From assembly GCF_900128455.1 (NCBI RefSeq), contig NZ_LT635783.1, positions 1,452,919 through 1,516,918 of the forward strand: DNA of 64,000 bases. Direction: 5' to 3'. Numbering within the stretch: the stretch's first letter is position 1; the number at the start of each line of letters is the position of its first letter. Of the stretch, positions 36,901 through 45,172 are shown in pieces. The position numbers were made by a program, and so were the translations under genes. This DNA comes from Bacteroides mediterraneensis (lineage in GTDB: Bacteria; Bacteroidota; Bacteroidia; Bacteroidales; Bacteroidaceae). The notes beneath the pieces are model-generated. The model had not been told where the DNA came from and searched no databases. It was given only the letters and a program-made list of their open reading frames with translations.

Positions 36901-37422
36901 GTGAAGAAAGTGAAATGCGACTTCAAGAAGCTGGGCCCGAAATTCGGAAAACAGATGAAGGCCGTGGCTGCTGCCGTGGCAGGCATGTCGCAGGAAGCCA
37001 TCGCCGAACTGGAGAAGAACGGAAGCTACACCTTCCAGCTGGAAGGCGGAGAGGCCGTAGTGGAAGCATCGGATGTGGAAATCTTCAGCGAGGACATCCC
37101 GGGCTGGCTGGTAGCCAATGAGGGCAAGCTGACCGTGGCGCTGGAAGTGACCGTGACCGATGAACTGAAGCGCGAAGGTATCGCCCGCGAACTGGTGAAC
37201 CGTATCCAGAACATCCGAAAGAACAGCGGGTTCGAGATTACCGACAAGATTGCGATTGTGTTGTCAAAAAATCCGAATACCGATGACGCGATAAATGAAT
37301 ATAATACTTATATTTGCAACCAAGTGCTGGCTAACTCATTGGTTCTGGCCGATGAAGTGGAAAACGGCACGGAAATTAGTTTTGATGACTTTTCGTTGTA
37401 TGTCAATGTAACGAAATTGTAA
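33934..37422 (+). CDS. ileS: Isoleucyl-tRNA synthetase
   Basis: Charges tRNA-Ile, class Ia synthetase with an editing (CP1) domain. The 1162-residue product has the HIGH-type motif [17 protein letters not shown] near residue 50, the editing-domain region [21 protein letters not shown] near 230 (Thr-rich hydrolytic site), [14 protein letters not shown] and the KMSKS-type loop NKMSKRLGN near 710, and an anticodon-binding and C-terminal domain. The length and CP1 arrangement match the eukaryote-like long IleS found in Bacteroidetes. It starts the ileS - DksA-like - lspA stretch. Confidence 0.97.
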   Translation: [1162 protein letters not shown]

Positions 37423-37431
37423 TATGAACTC

Positions 37432-37456
37432 ATCCACCCGGTTCTGCCGGGTGGAT
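37432..37456 (+). terminator. Hairpin after ileS
   Basis: ATCCACCCGG and CCGGGTGGAT form a perfect ten-pair stem with a five-base loop, 10 bases after the ileS stop. The T run is weak, so it may be a partial terminator or a processing/stability element before the next gene. Confidence 0.6.
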
Positions 37457-37485
37457 ACTATTATTAACTTAAAACTTTAAGCACT

Positions 37486-37866
37486 ATGGCTGAAAAAACG
37501 AGGTATTCTGACGCTGAACTTGAAGAATTCCGCGCCATTATCATGGAAAAACTTCAGCTCGCGGAACGCGACTATGAGAAACTGAAAAGTAGTATAATGA
37601 ACACGGATGGGAACGATACGGACGATACATCTCCTACATACAAGGTATTGGAAGAAGGAGCCAACACATTGTCGAAGGAAGAAACTACCCGTCTGGCTGC
37701 CCGTCAGCTGAAGTTCATTCAAAACCTGCGCGCGGCACTGGTACGTATCGAGAACAAAACCTACGGAATCTGTCGTGAAACAGGAAAGTTGATTCCCGCT
37801 GAGCGTCTTCGTGCGGTGCCTCATGCCACATTGAGCATTGAAGCCAAGCAGCATGGAAAGAAGTAA
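37486..37866 (+). CDS. DksA/TraR-family regulator lacking the zinc-finger cysteines
   Basis: Small RNA-polymerase-binding type regulator of 126 residues. The N-terminal coiled coil (about 5-80: LEEFRAIIMEKLQLAERDYEKL) carries an acidic DGNDTDDTSPTY tip region like the DksA loop that enters the polymerase secondary channel. The C-terminal part (ALVRIENKTYGICRETGKLIPAERLRAVPHA, then TLSIEAK) is clearly the zinc-finger region of DksA/TraR, but only one Cys remains (CRETG) and the other three zinc ligands are replaced. That is a family variant seen in Bacteroidales. Usual C4-type zinc binding is therefore unlikely. Confidence 0.9.
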   Translation: MAEKTRYSDAELEEFRAIIMEKLQLAERDYEKLKSSIMNTDGNDTDDTSPTYKVLEEGANTLSKEETTRLAARQLKFIQNLRAALVRIENKTYGICRETGKLIPAERLRAVPHATLSIEAKQHGKK

Positions 37867-37892
37867 CGAACATTAGTTTTTAACTCGAAGTT

Positions 37893-37955
37893 GGGAATTG
37901 AAGGTTGAAAAAACGCTGCTTTTTCAGAGTGGGCCATTTTCAATTTTCAGTTCTC
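37893..37955. repeat. Imperfect inverted repeat upstream of lspA
   Basis: Arms GGGAATTGAAGGTTGAAAA (37893-37911) and TTTTCAATTTTCAGTTCTC (37937-37955) pair at about 15 of 19 positions (others mostly G-U). The piece AATTGAAGGTTGAA recurs just after the PPi-PFK gene (from about 45011). It may be a relic of a dispersed repeat or a leader hairpin. Confidence 0.5.
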
Positions 37956-37988
37956 AATTTTTTTGAATCGATTTGTAATTTGAAGAAG

Positions 37989-38645
37989 ATGAAGAAATTT
38001 CTCACTCAGGGTCGTCTGGCTGCTCTTGTAGTGGCAGGGGTGCTGATTATTGACCAGCTTATCAAAATCTCGGTAAAGACAAACATGTTTTTGCATGAGA
38101 ACATTCACGTGACTGACTGGTTTTATATTTATTTCACCGAAAACAACGGTATGGCTTTCGGGCTTGAGATTTTCGCCAAACTGTTTCTGACGCTGTTCCG
38201 CATCGTGGCGGCCGTGTTGATTACGGTATACATTACCAAGCTGGTGAAGCGGACCACGGACAAGGTGAAGAACGGTTACCTGGTGTGCCTTTCCCTGATT
38301 CTGGCCGGTGCGGTGGGCAACATCATCGACTGTGTGTTCTATGGCGAGATTTTCAGTGAGAGTACACATTCGCAGATTGCTTCGTGGGTGCCGCTGGGCG
38401 AAGGTTATTCCAGCTGGCTGCACGGCAAGGTGGTGGACATGTTCTATTTCCCGATTATCGATACCTACTGGCCCGACTGGATGCCTTTTGTGGGGGGTGA
38501 CCATTTTATTTTCTTCAGTCCGATATTCAACTTTGCCGATGCGGCTATCAGCTGCGGTATCATTGCATTGCTCATTTTTTATTCGCGCTACCTGAATACG
38601 GGTGCCCGTGCGGAGTCCACTACTTCCAAAGAAGCCAAGAAATGA
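37989..38645 (+). CDS. lspA: Lipoprotein signal peptidase (signal peptidase II) with an enlarged loop
   Basis: Inner-membrane aspartyl protease that removes lipoprotein signal peptides. From the ATG at 37989 (MKKFLTQGRLAALVVAGVLIIDQLIKI) the product is 218 residues, longer than the common 160-170. Four TM helices and the family signatures are present: DQLIKISVKTNM, FTENNGMAFGL, the catalytic Asp motif VGNIIDCVFYGE and the second catalytic Asp motif FNFADAAISCGI. Between them lies an extra periplasmic stretch of about 40 residues (SESTHSQIASWVPLGEGYSS and PDWMPFVGGDHFIF). The longer ORF from 37905 crosses the inverted repeat and is not favoured. Its stop overlaps the next start (ATGA). Confidence 0.95.
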   Translation: MKKFLTQGRLAALVVAGVLIIDQLIKISVKTNMFLHENIHVTDWFYIYFTENNGMAFGLEIFAKLFLTLFRIVAAVLITVYITKLVKRTTDKVKNGYLVCLSLILAGAVGNIIDCVFYGEIFSESTHSQIASWVPLGEGYSSWLHGKVVDMFYFPIIDTYWPDWMPFVGGDHFIFFSPIFNFADAAISCGIIALLIFYSRYLNTGARAESTTSKEAKK

Positions 38646-39508
38646 AACGGATTGCTGTTATAGGAGTCTCGGCCTTGATGCTGTGCGGCCTGTTCGGGTG
38701 CGGCAAGAAGGTGCCCAAGGATGTCATCCAGCCTCAAGCCATGGAGGATTTGCTTTATGATTATCACTTGGCCACGACGTTGAGTGCCGATTTGCCATAC
38801 AATGAGAATTACAAGAAGGAGGCATATCTGGCTTATGTGTTCAAGAAGCACCATGTTACGGAAGCGGAGTTTGATTCTTCCATGGTGTGGTATTCCCGTC
38901 ACAGCGACGAGATGACGACCATCTACCAGAACTTGCAGAAGCGGATGGAGACCACGGCGGAGCAGTTGAAGAAGCAGACCATCCGTCACAGCGGGGAGGT
39001 GTCTGTCTCCTTGTCGGGCGATACGGTGGATTTGTGGCAGGACCGCACACTGTACTGGCTCACGGCTTACGGCCTGACCAACAAGCTGACTTTTGATTTG
39101 AAGGCGGATACCTCTTTCCACGAGAAGGACCGACTGGTATGGGAAGCTGATTTCTCTTTCCTGCCGAAAGGGAAAACATCGGGCCGTGTGGTGATGGGAG
39201 TGAACTTGACTTTCAGCAACGACAGTACGCAAGGCATGACGCGCGTGGTGAGCATGTCGGGGATGCAACGCTTGGTCATCACGCCCGATTCTGCTTTCAA
39301 ATATAAGAATGTGACGGGTTTCATGTACTACACCGGAGGGGAAGAAACCTCGGTGCTGGTCAGCCGCATTCAGCTGATGCGTTACCGTACGCCGGAACAT
39401 CTTCTGCCGGTAGTATCCGATTCACTGGCTACAGAGCCTGCCGACACGCTTTTGAAGGATTCTCTTCGCCAAAACAGAATCAAACGGCCGGAACTCATGA
39501 AGCGTTGA
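38642..39508 (+). CDS. DUF4296-domain lipoprotein
   Basis: Bacteroidales envelope lipoprotein of unknown function, 288 residues. Signal with lipobox ending at Cys20 (GLFGC), then the DUF4296-type pattern PKDVIQPQAMEDLLYDYHLA and YLAYVFKKHHVTEAEFDSSMVWYSRHSDEMTTIYQNLQKRM (about 30-105). The rest is a beta-rich region (about 130-260) and a polar tail. The four-base overlap with lspA (which processes such lipoproteins) shows co-transcription, a conserved-looking neighbourhood, though no direct functional link is proven. Confidence 0.88.
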   Translation: MKRIAVIGVSALMLCGLFGCGKKVPKDVIQPQAMEDLLYDYHLATTLSADLPYNENYKKEAYLAYVFKKHHVTEAEFDSSMVWYSRHSDEMTTIYQNLQKRMETTAEQLKKQTIRHSGEVSVSLSGDTVDLWQDRTLYWLTAYGLTNKLTFDLKADTSFHEKDRLVWEADFSFLPKGKTSGRVVMGVNLTFSNDSTQGMTRVVSMSGMQRLVITPDSAFKYKNVTGFMYYTGGEETSVLVSRIQLMRYRTPEHLLPVVSDSLATEPADTLLKDSLRQNRIKRPELMKR

Positions 39509-39513
39509 AGTCC

Positions 39514-39840
39514 ATGATTTATTATGCATCTCATTATCTCTGGCATGCGGGGCAGAACCGACTGTTCCGCATGCAGCGTATAGGGCTGGAGGCTTCCAGT
39601 CATCACTTTGTTTCCATGGAACCGCTTGAAGAAGAGGTCCGGCAGACCCAGTGGCTGGGAGGGCTGGTGGTACTGGCTCCCTGTCAGCCGGAGGTGAGGG
39701 AAGGAGAGCCGTTCCCGCATTTCTGCCTGCGAGTGTCCCAGTCGGTGACAGGGGGAGAGTCCTTGTATGCGTTTCACGTGACGGGATTCGACTTGCAGGC
39801 CATGAAGTTTACGTCGAAAAGTCGGCTGGTGCGTTTATGA
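39514..39840 (+). CDS. Conserved Bacteroidales protein of unknown function
   Basis: A 108-residue cytoplasmic-looking protein (no signal, no TM). Start taken at the ATG at 39514 (MIYYASHYLWHAGQNRLFRMQRI); an in-frame TTG lies three codons upstream. Sequence suggests a small beta barrel (GGLVVLAPCQPEVREGEPF, LYAFHVTGFDLQAMKF). It starts 5 bases after the DUF4296 gene and converges with the RNA methyltransferase gene, stops overlapping by 6 bases. No family recognised. Confidence 0.7.
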   Translation: MIYYASHYLWHAGQNRLFRMQRIGLEASSHHFVSMEPLEEEVRQTQWLGGLVVLAPCQPEVREGEPFPHFCLRVSQSVTGGESLYAFHVTGFDLQAMKFTSKSRLVRL

Positions 39841-40593
39841 CATGCGGCGGCGGAACTCGGCGCACACAATGGCAGTGGCCACCGCCACATTCAGTGATTC
39901 GCTGGTTTCCTGTCCCTGCGGGTAGTTGGGTATCAGTAGTTTCTGTGACACCATCGCTTCAATTTCCTTGCATACCCCGTTCCCTTCGTTTCCCATCACG
40001 ATGACACCGTGTGCCGACAGTTCCTGCGAATAGAGGCTGTCACCGTCCAGGAAGGTACCGAACACCGGAATCTTCCTTTCAATCTGCAGGCGGATAAAGG
40101 CTTTCAGGTCACAATAATGCAACTTGACGCGGGCCAAGGCACCCATGGTGGCCTGCACCGTTTTGGGATTGAAGGCATCGGCCGTGCCGGGGGAACAGAA
40201 GATATCCTCTATGCCGAACCAGTCGGCAATGCGGATGATGGTGCCCAGGTTGCCAGGGTCCTGCACGTCATCGAGTGCCAGACAGAGCGAGTGGGCGGGC
40301 AGGGTGTCGTCGTAAGGGTACGACGGAAGTTCGAATACGGCCAGCACTTCCTGCGGATTTTTCAGCAGACTGGCGCGGGCCAGCTCTTCCGGAGTCACTT
40401 CAATGGTTTCCTTGGCCAGTAGCAGAGGATGTTTTTCCAGCCATGAGGTGGTGGCTATCAGGAGGTGGCAGGGAAAATGTCCTAGCAGGTCGCCTACCAG
40501 TTTGTTGCCTTCGGCCAGAAACCCATTTTCAACTTTTCGGTACTTTTTCATCTCCAGTGCCCGGATGTATTTGATTGTGTTTTTGCTCAGCAT
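39835..40593 (-). CDS. TrmH/SpoU-family RNA 2'-O-methyltransferase
   Basis: SPOUT methyltransferase of 252 residues acting on rRNA or tRNA ribose. An N-terminal substrate-binding domain (1-100; IKYIRALEMKKYRKVENGFLAEGNKLVGDLL) is followed by SpoU motifs: LALDDVQDPGNLGTIIRIADWFG (motif 1), VIMGNEGNGVCKEIE (motif 2) and IPNYPQGQETSESLNVAVATAIV (motif 3, near the C-terminus). It resembles RlmB/TsnR-type enzymes; the exact target is not decidable. It diverges from tamL. Confidence 0.92.
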   Translation of the reverse strand: MLSKNTIKYIRALEMKKYRKVENGFLAEGNKLVGDLLGHFPCHLLIATTSWLEKHPLLLAKETIEVTPEELARASLLKNPQEVLAVFELPSYPYDDTLPAHSLCLALDDVQDPGNLGTIIRIADWFGIEDIFCSPGTADAFNPKTVQATMGALARVKLHYCDLKAFIRLQIERKIPVFGTFLDGDSLYSQELSAHGVIVMGNEGNGVCKEIEAMVSQKLLIPNYPQGQETSESLNVAVATAIVCAEFRRRMS

Positions 40594-40659
40594 AATTGTG
40601 ACGGGGATTTTTAATTATATTTTATGAACAAAGCTAAGAAGATATTTTTAATTAATGCC

Positions 40660-40679
40660 TATCTTTGCATGTAATTTTG
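40660..40679 (+). promoter_or_regulatory. Candidate tamL promoter elements
   Basis: TATCTTTG (40660-40667) and TAATTTTG (40672-40679), both TAnnTTTG boxes, lie 20-39 bases before the tamL start. No exact -33 TTTG is seen. Confidence 0.45.
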
Positions 40680-40698
40680 CATATATCTGCTTGTTTGT

Positions 40699-43008
40699 AT
40701 GAAGATACCCCCCCGTTTCTATATAGGTCTGTGTGCGATGCTGCTTTTCCTGAGCGGATGTTCGGTCAGTAAGTTTATCCCGGAGGGGCATTATTTGCTG
40801 GACAATGTGAAGGTGGAGTCGGACAACAAGGAAATCAAGTCTTCTCAGATGACGGCCTACCTCCGTCAGACACCGAATGCCAAGTGGTTCAGTCTGGTGA
40901 AACTTCCCATGTACATTTACGGGGCTGCCGGAAAAGATTCTACCAAGTGGATGAACCGTTTCCTGTATCGCATAGGAGATGCTCCCCGTATTTATGATCC
41001 GGAGTTGGCAGAAGAGACACGTCTGCAAATTGAGCAGGCTGTACGCAACATGGGCTACATGAGCGGGCAGGTGAGCATGCACACCCAGACAAAGGGAAAG
41101 AAAATCAAGGTCTATTATCAGATTCATTCCGGCGACCCCTACCTGATTTCACGGGTGGCCTATGATATTTCCGATTATCGGATTCACGATTACCTGATGG
41201 CTGATTCGGCCCGTTCTTACCTCAAGGAAGGAGCCCGTCTGGATATCAACCAGCTGGATCAGGAGCGTGACCGCATCACGCAGTTCCTGCAGAACCGCGG
41301 ATATTATCGTTTCAACAAGGATTTCATCACATATCAGGTGGACACCATGCGCAATTCACGTAATGTGGACCTGATTATGCAGCTGCATCCTTACCGTCGG
41401 AAGAAAGAGGATGCGCCTTCTCCGCACCGTCAGTATTATCTCCGGAATGTGGATTTTGTGTTTGATGTGGATTTCGCCGATCTTGCTTCCGAAAGTCTGC
41501 AAGGGATTGATTCCATCCGTTCAGGGGGGATGACGTTTTATTTTAAGGACAAAATGTTTCTGCGCCCCCAGGTGATTGGAGATAACAATCACTTGAGAAC
41601 GGGACAGCTGTATCGGGTGCGCGACGTGCAGAACACCTATTCGGCGCTCGGACGGCTGAATATCCTGAAATATTCCAATATCCGTTTCCGGGAAGACTTG
41701 CGGGCTGATTCGGCTTACCTGGATGCGTATGTCATGCTGACCCGTAACAAGAACAAGTCGCTTTCGTTCGAGATTGAAGGTACCAACTCCGCAGGCGATT
41801 TGGGAGCGGCGGCTTCGGTGGCATACACCCACCGCAACCTGTTCAAGGGGTCTGAAACTTTCACCATCAAGGTGCGTGGGGCCTATGAGGCTGTGACGGG
41901 ACTGGAGGGCTATGCCAACAGCAATTACATGGAGTATGGAGTGGAGACCAGCCTGAATTTCCCGGAATTCATGTTTCCTTTCCTTTCGGCTGATTTCCGC
42001 CGCCGGAGCCGAGCCACATCGGAGGTGACGGTGAAATACAACTGGCAGATTCGTCCGGAGTTCGAGCGTACGGTAGCATCTGCGGGATGGAGCTATCACT
42101 GGAGCAAACGGCGGGCTACCCATCGTTTCGATGTGCTCGACCTGAACTATATCTACATGCCGTATCGTTCGGAGACTTTCCGTGAGTATCTGGATTTGAT
42201 GGATGAGAGGAATCCCCTGTTGCGTTACAGTTACGAAGACTTGTTTATCGTGCGTATGGGATATACCTATACGTACAACAGTTCCGGGGCCACATCGTTG
42301 AAGACTTCGCGCCGGAATTCCTATTCCATTCGTTTCAACATTGAAGAGTCGGGCAACTTGCTGTATCTCTTCTCGAAAGCGATTAACGGGAAGCCGAAGA
42401 ATGGGGAGAATTATCAGATGGCCAATATCGGCTTTGCCCAATATGTGAAGACGGACTTCGACTATGCCAAGAACTTTATGATTGACGACCGCAACGCACT
42501 GGTGTTTCATGTGGGGGTGGGAGTGGCCGTGCCCTACGGGAACTCCAAGAGCCTTCCGTTTGAAAAACTGTACTTCTCTGGCGGGGCCAACAGCGTGCGC
42601 GGATGGAGTGTCCGCTCGTTGGGACCGGGAGGTTACCGGGGCGACAGTAACAGCCTGGACTATGTGAACCACACGGGCGACATCAAGCTCGACCTGAATC
42701 TGGAGTACCGCACCCATCTGTTCTGGAAACTGAACGGGGCTGCGTTCATCGATGCCGGAAATGTGTGGACCATCCGCAACCGGGAGTTGCAGCCTGAAGG
42801 TCTGTTCAAGTTCAACCGCTTCTACAAGCAGCTGGCCGTGGCCTACGGATTGGGGCTTCGCTTCGACCTGGACTTCCTGATTATCCGTTTCGACGGCGGT
42901 ATGAAAGCCGTCAATCCGATGTACACCGGGCGCGACCGTTACCCGATTGTCTCTCCCGACTTCAAGCGCGACTTCGCCTTTCATTTTGCAGTAGGTTATC
43001 CGTTTTAA
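40699..43008 (+). CDS. tamL: TamL-type outer-membrane lipoprotein of the Omp85/BamA superfamily
   Basis: Outer-membrane assembly factor, 769 residues. The signal ends in LFLSGC with Cys21, so it is lipidated, the mark of the Bacteroidetes TamL variant of TamA. Three or so POTRA-like domains occupy about 30-360 (RLQIEQAVRNMGYMSGQVSM, RITQFLQNRGYYRFNKDFITYQ, NTYSALGRLNILKYSNIRF), then a C-terminal beta barrel (about 380-769) with the Omp85 tip motif PFEKLYFSGGANSVRGWSVR (VRGW, conserved VRGF/Y-type loop) near 620-640 and the C-terminal AVGYPF aromatic signal. It normally works with a TamB-like protein; none is adjacent. Confidence 0.88.
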   Translation: MKIPPRFYIGLCAMLLFLSGCSVSKFIPEGHYLLDNVKVESDNKEIKSSQMTAYLRQTPNAKWFSLVKLPMYIYGAAGKDSTKWMNRFLYRIGDAPRIYDPELAEETRLQIEQAVRNMGYMSGQVSMHTQTKGKKIKVYYQIHSGDPYLISRVAYDISDYRIHDYLMADSARSYLKEGARLDINQLDQERDRITQFLQNRGYYRFNKDFITYQVDTMRNSRNVDLIMQLHPYRRKKEDAPSPHRQYYLRNVDFVFDVDFADLASESLQGIDSIRSGGMTFYFKDKMFLRPQVIGDNNHLRTGQLYRVRDVQNTYSALGRLNILKYSNIRFREDLRADSAYLDAYVMLTRNKNKSLSFEIEGTNSAGDLGAAASVAYTHRNLFKGSETFTIKVRGAYEAVTGLEGYANSNYMEYGVETSLNFPEFMFPFLSADFRRRSRATSEVTVKYNWQIRPEFERTVASAGWSYHWSKRRATHRFDVLDLNYIYMPYRSETFREYLDLMDERNPLLRYSYEDLFIVRMGYTYTYNSSGATSLKTSRRNSYSIRFNIEESGNLLYLFSKAINGKPKNGENYQMANIGFAQYVKTDFDYAKNFMIDDRNALVFHVGVGVAVPYGNSKSLPFEKLYFSGGANSVRGWSVRSLGPGGYRGDSNSLDYVNHTGDIKLDLNLEYRTHLFWKLNGAAFIDAGNVWTIRNRELQPEGLFKFNRFYKQLAVAYGLGLRFDLDFLIIRFDGGMKAVNPMYTGRDRYPIVSPDFKRDFAFHFAVGYPF

Positions 43009-43018
43009 TTCTTTATAT

Positions 43019-43261
43019 ATGAGTACGAACAAGAATGTATATACCCATGAAGAAGTGGACCAGCTCAAGGCCTGGTTCGACCAGGCTGAGCTTCCGGCTG
43101 AAATGCAGCTGGACAAGGCTGTCTATATTCCCGATGTGAAAGAAACCGTTCGCCGCCTGTTCTTGCAGGCCTATGTGTGCTGTGAAAATCCTCGCCTGCA
43201 AGGCTGTCTGCGTTTGCTGGAACGTATCAAGGCCCATCTGGAGGAAGAGAAAAAGAACTAG
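43019..43261 (+). CDS. Small conserved helical protein (DUF6965-like)
   Basis: An 80-residue, all-helical cytoplasmic protein ([59 protein letters not shown]). The pattern xxLKxWFxxxELPxxxQLxxA...I.DV is like small Bacteroidales proteins I associate with DUF6965, but I could not check. It starts 11 bases after tamL and is probably co-transcribed. Confidence 0.7.
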   Translation: MSTNKNVYTHEEVDQLKAWFDQAELPAEMQLDKAVYIPDVKETVRRLFLQAYVCCENPRLQGCLRLLERIKAHLEEEKKN

Positions 43262-43367
43262 ATGGGGGCTAAAATTGCCGGCTTTCTTTCATATTTGCGA
43301 AAAAAATACGAAATTTGCACAGCAACGAAAAAGATTATTTCAATACACCTTTATAAATATAACAATT

Positions 43368-45011
43368 ATGACAAAAAGTGCATTACAAATTGCAAGAGCT
43401 GCTTACCAGCCGAAATTGCCGAAAGCATTGAAAGGCGCGGTAGTAGCTAAGGAAGGCGAACCGACTCAGTCTGTAGCCGATCAGGAAGAAATCAAGAAAT
43501 TGTTCCCGAACACTTACGGCATGCCGTTGATTCAGTTCGTGGAAGGTGAAGCAAAGGAATACGCTCCGATGAACGTCGGTGTTATCTTGTCTGGTGGACA
43601 GGCTCCTGGTGGCCACAACGTTATCTCTGGTTTGTTCGACGGTATCAAGAAACTGAATCCGGCCAACAAACTCTACGGTTTCATCCTGGGTCCTGGCGGT
43701 TTGGTAGACCACAAATATATGGAACTGACAGCCGATATCATCGACGAATACCGTAACACAGGTGGTTTCGATATCATCGGTTCAGGACGTACAAAACTGG
43801 AAAAGGAAGACCAGTTTGAAAAAGGATACGAAATTCTGAAAGAACTGGGCATCAAGGCACTGGTAATCATCGGTGGTGACGACTCAAATACAAACGCTTG
43901 CGTATTGGCTGAATACTATGCTGCCAAGAACTATGGCATTCAGGTAATCGGTTGCCCGAAGACTATCGACGGTGACTTGAAGAACGAAATGATTGAAACT
44001 TCATTCGGTTTCGATACTGCCTGCAAGACTTACTCTGAAGTAATCGGTAACATCGAACGTGACTGTAACTCAGCCCGCAAGTACTGGCACTTCATCAAAC
44101 TGATGGGACGTTCTGCTTCTCACATCGCACTGGAATGTGCTTTGCAGACTCAGCCGAACATCTGTATCATCTCTGAAGAGGTAGAAGCCAAGAACATGTC
44201 TTTGGACGACATCGTGACTTACATCGCTCAGGTAGTAGCAGACCGTGCAGCTGCCGGCAACAACTTCGGTACGGTATTGATTCCGGAAGGTCTGATTGAA
44301 TTCATCCCGGCCATGAAGCGCCTGATTGCTGAATTGAACGACTTCCTGGCTGCCAATGGCGAAGAATTCAACAGCATCAAGCGTTCTAAACAGCGCGAAT
44401 ATATCATCAGCAAGCTGTCTCCTGAAAACGCAGCTATCTATGCTTCTCTGCCGGAGGGTGTAGCCCGTCAGTTGTCACTCGACCGTGACCCGCACGGAAA
44501 CGTACAGGTTTCTTTGATTGAAACTGAAAAGCTGTTGTCTGAAATGGTAGCTACCAAGCTGGCTGCATGGAAAGAAGAAGGTAAGTTCGTAGGCAAGTTC
44601 GCTGCTCAGCACCACTTCTTCGGTTACGAAGGACGTTGCGCGGCTCCGTCTAACTTTGATGCCGACTACTGCTACTCTTTGGGTTACACTGCTTCTATGT
44701 TGATTGCCAACGGAAAGACAGGTTACATGTCTTCTGTACGCAACACAACCGCTCCTGCTGCTGAATGGATTGCAGGTGGTGTGCCTATCACCATGATGAT
44801 GAACATGGAACGCCGTCACGGTGAAATGAAGCCGGTTATCCAGAAAGCACTGGTGAAACTGGATGGTGCTCCGTTCAAGGCTTTCGCTGCTATGCGTGAC
44901 ACTTGGGCTAAGGAAACAGCTTACGTATATCCGGGTCCGATTCAGTACTTCGGTCCGACAGAAGTTTGCGACCAGCCGACGAAGACTCTGCAGTACGAAC
45001 AGGCAAAATAA
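43368..45011 (+). CDS. pfp: Diphosphate-dependent phosphofructokinase
   Basis: Reversible fructose-6-phosphate / PPi to fructose-1,6-bisphosphate step of glycolysis. The 547-residue product from ATG 43368 ([19 protein letters not shown]) is the long, plant-like clade II type. Motifs: [18 protein letters not shown] (nucleotide/PPi loop), [13 protein letters not shown], the PPi-type signature [16 protein letters not shown], and [24 protein letters not shown] with the catalytic TIDGD. The GGDDS form instead of GGDGS supports PPi as donor. A longer ORF from 43173 is an extension through the previous gene and is rejected. Codon use looks strongly biased, as for a highly expressed gene. Terminator follows. 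Confidence 0.95.
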   Translation: MTKSALQIARAAYQPKLPKALKGAVVAKEGEPTQSVADQEEIKKLFPNTYGMPLIQFVEGEAKEYAPMNVGVILSGGQAPGGHNVISGLFDGIKKLNPANKLYGFILGPGGLVDHKYMELTADIIDEYRNTGGFDIIGSGRTKLEKEDQFEKGYEILKELGIKALVIIGGDDSNTNACVLAEYYAAKNYGIQVIGCPKTIDGDLKNEMIETSFGFDTACKTYSEVIGNIERDCNSARKYWHFIKLMGRSASHIALECALQTQPNICIISEEVEAKNMSLDDIVTYIAQVVADRAAAGNNFGTVLIPEGLIEFIPAMKRLIAELNDFLAANGEEFNSIKRSKQREYIISKLSPENAAIYASLPEGVARQLSLDRDPHGNVQVSLIETEKLLSEMVATKLAAWKEEGKFVGKFAAQHHFFGYEGRCAAPSNFDADYCYSLGYTASMLIANGKTGYMSSVRNTTAPAAEWIAGGVPITMMMNMERRHGEMKPVIQKALVKLDGAPFKAFAAMRDTWAKETAYVYPGPIQYFGPTEVCDQPTKTLQYEQAK

Positions 45012-45060
45012 ATTGAAGGTTGAACTCCCGCAAGGGATTTTCAGCTGATACCTATCTTTT

Positions 45061-45109
45061 AGCGAAGAATCGGGCCGACCATCCGAGCGCCGGATTCTTC
45101 GCTATTTGT
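45061..45109 (+). terminator. Rho-independent terminator after pfp
   Basis: AGCGAAGAATCGG pairs with CCGGATTCTTCGCT in an imperfect 12-13-pair stem around a 16-base loop; followed by ATTTGTTG, a modest T tract. Confidence 0.7.
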
Positions 45110-45172
45110 TGAAATACAATCTCTACCGCATGGGCGGTACATCTTTAGACATTCTTCATAAACACATTGACG

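Noticed and set aside
41521..43116. Long antisense ORF of 531 codons opposite tamL
   Set aside because: It is the complement of the Omp85 barrel gene, His/Arg-rich with no domain and no promoter; the plus-strand gene has clear motifs.
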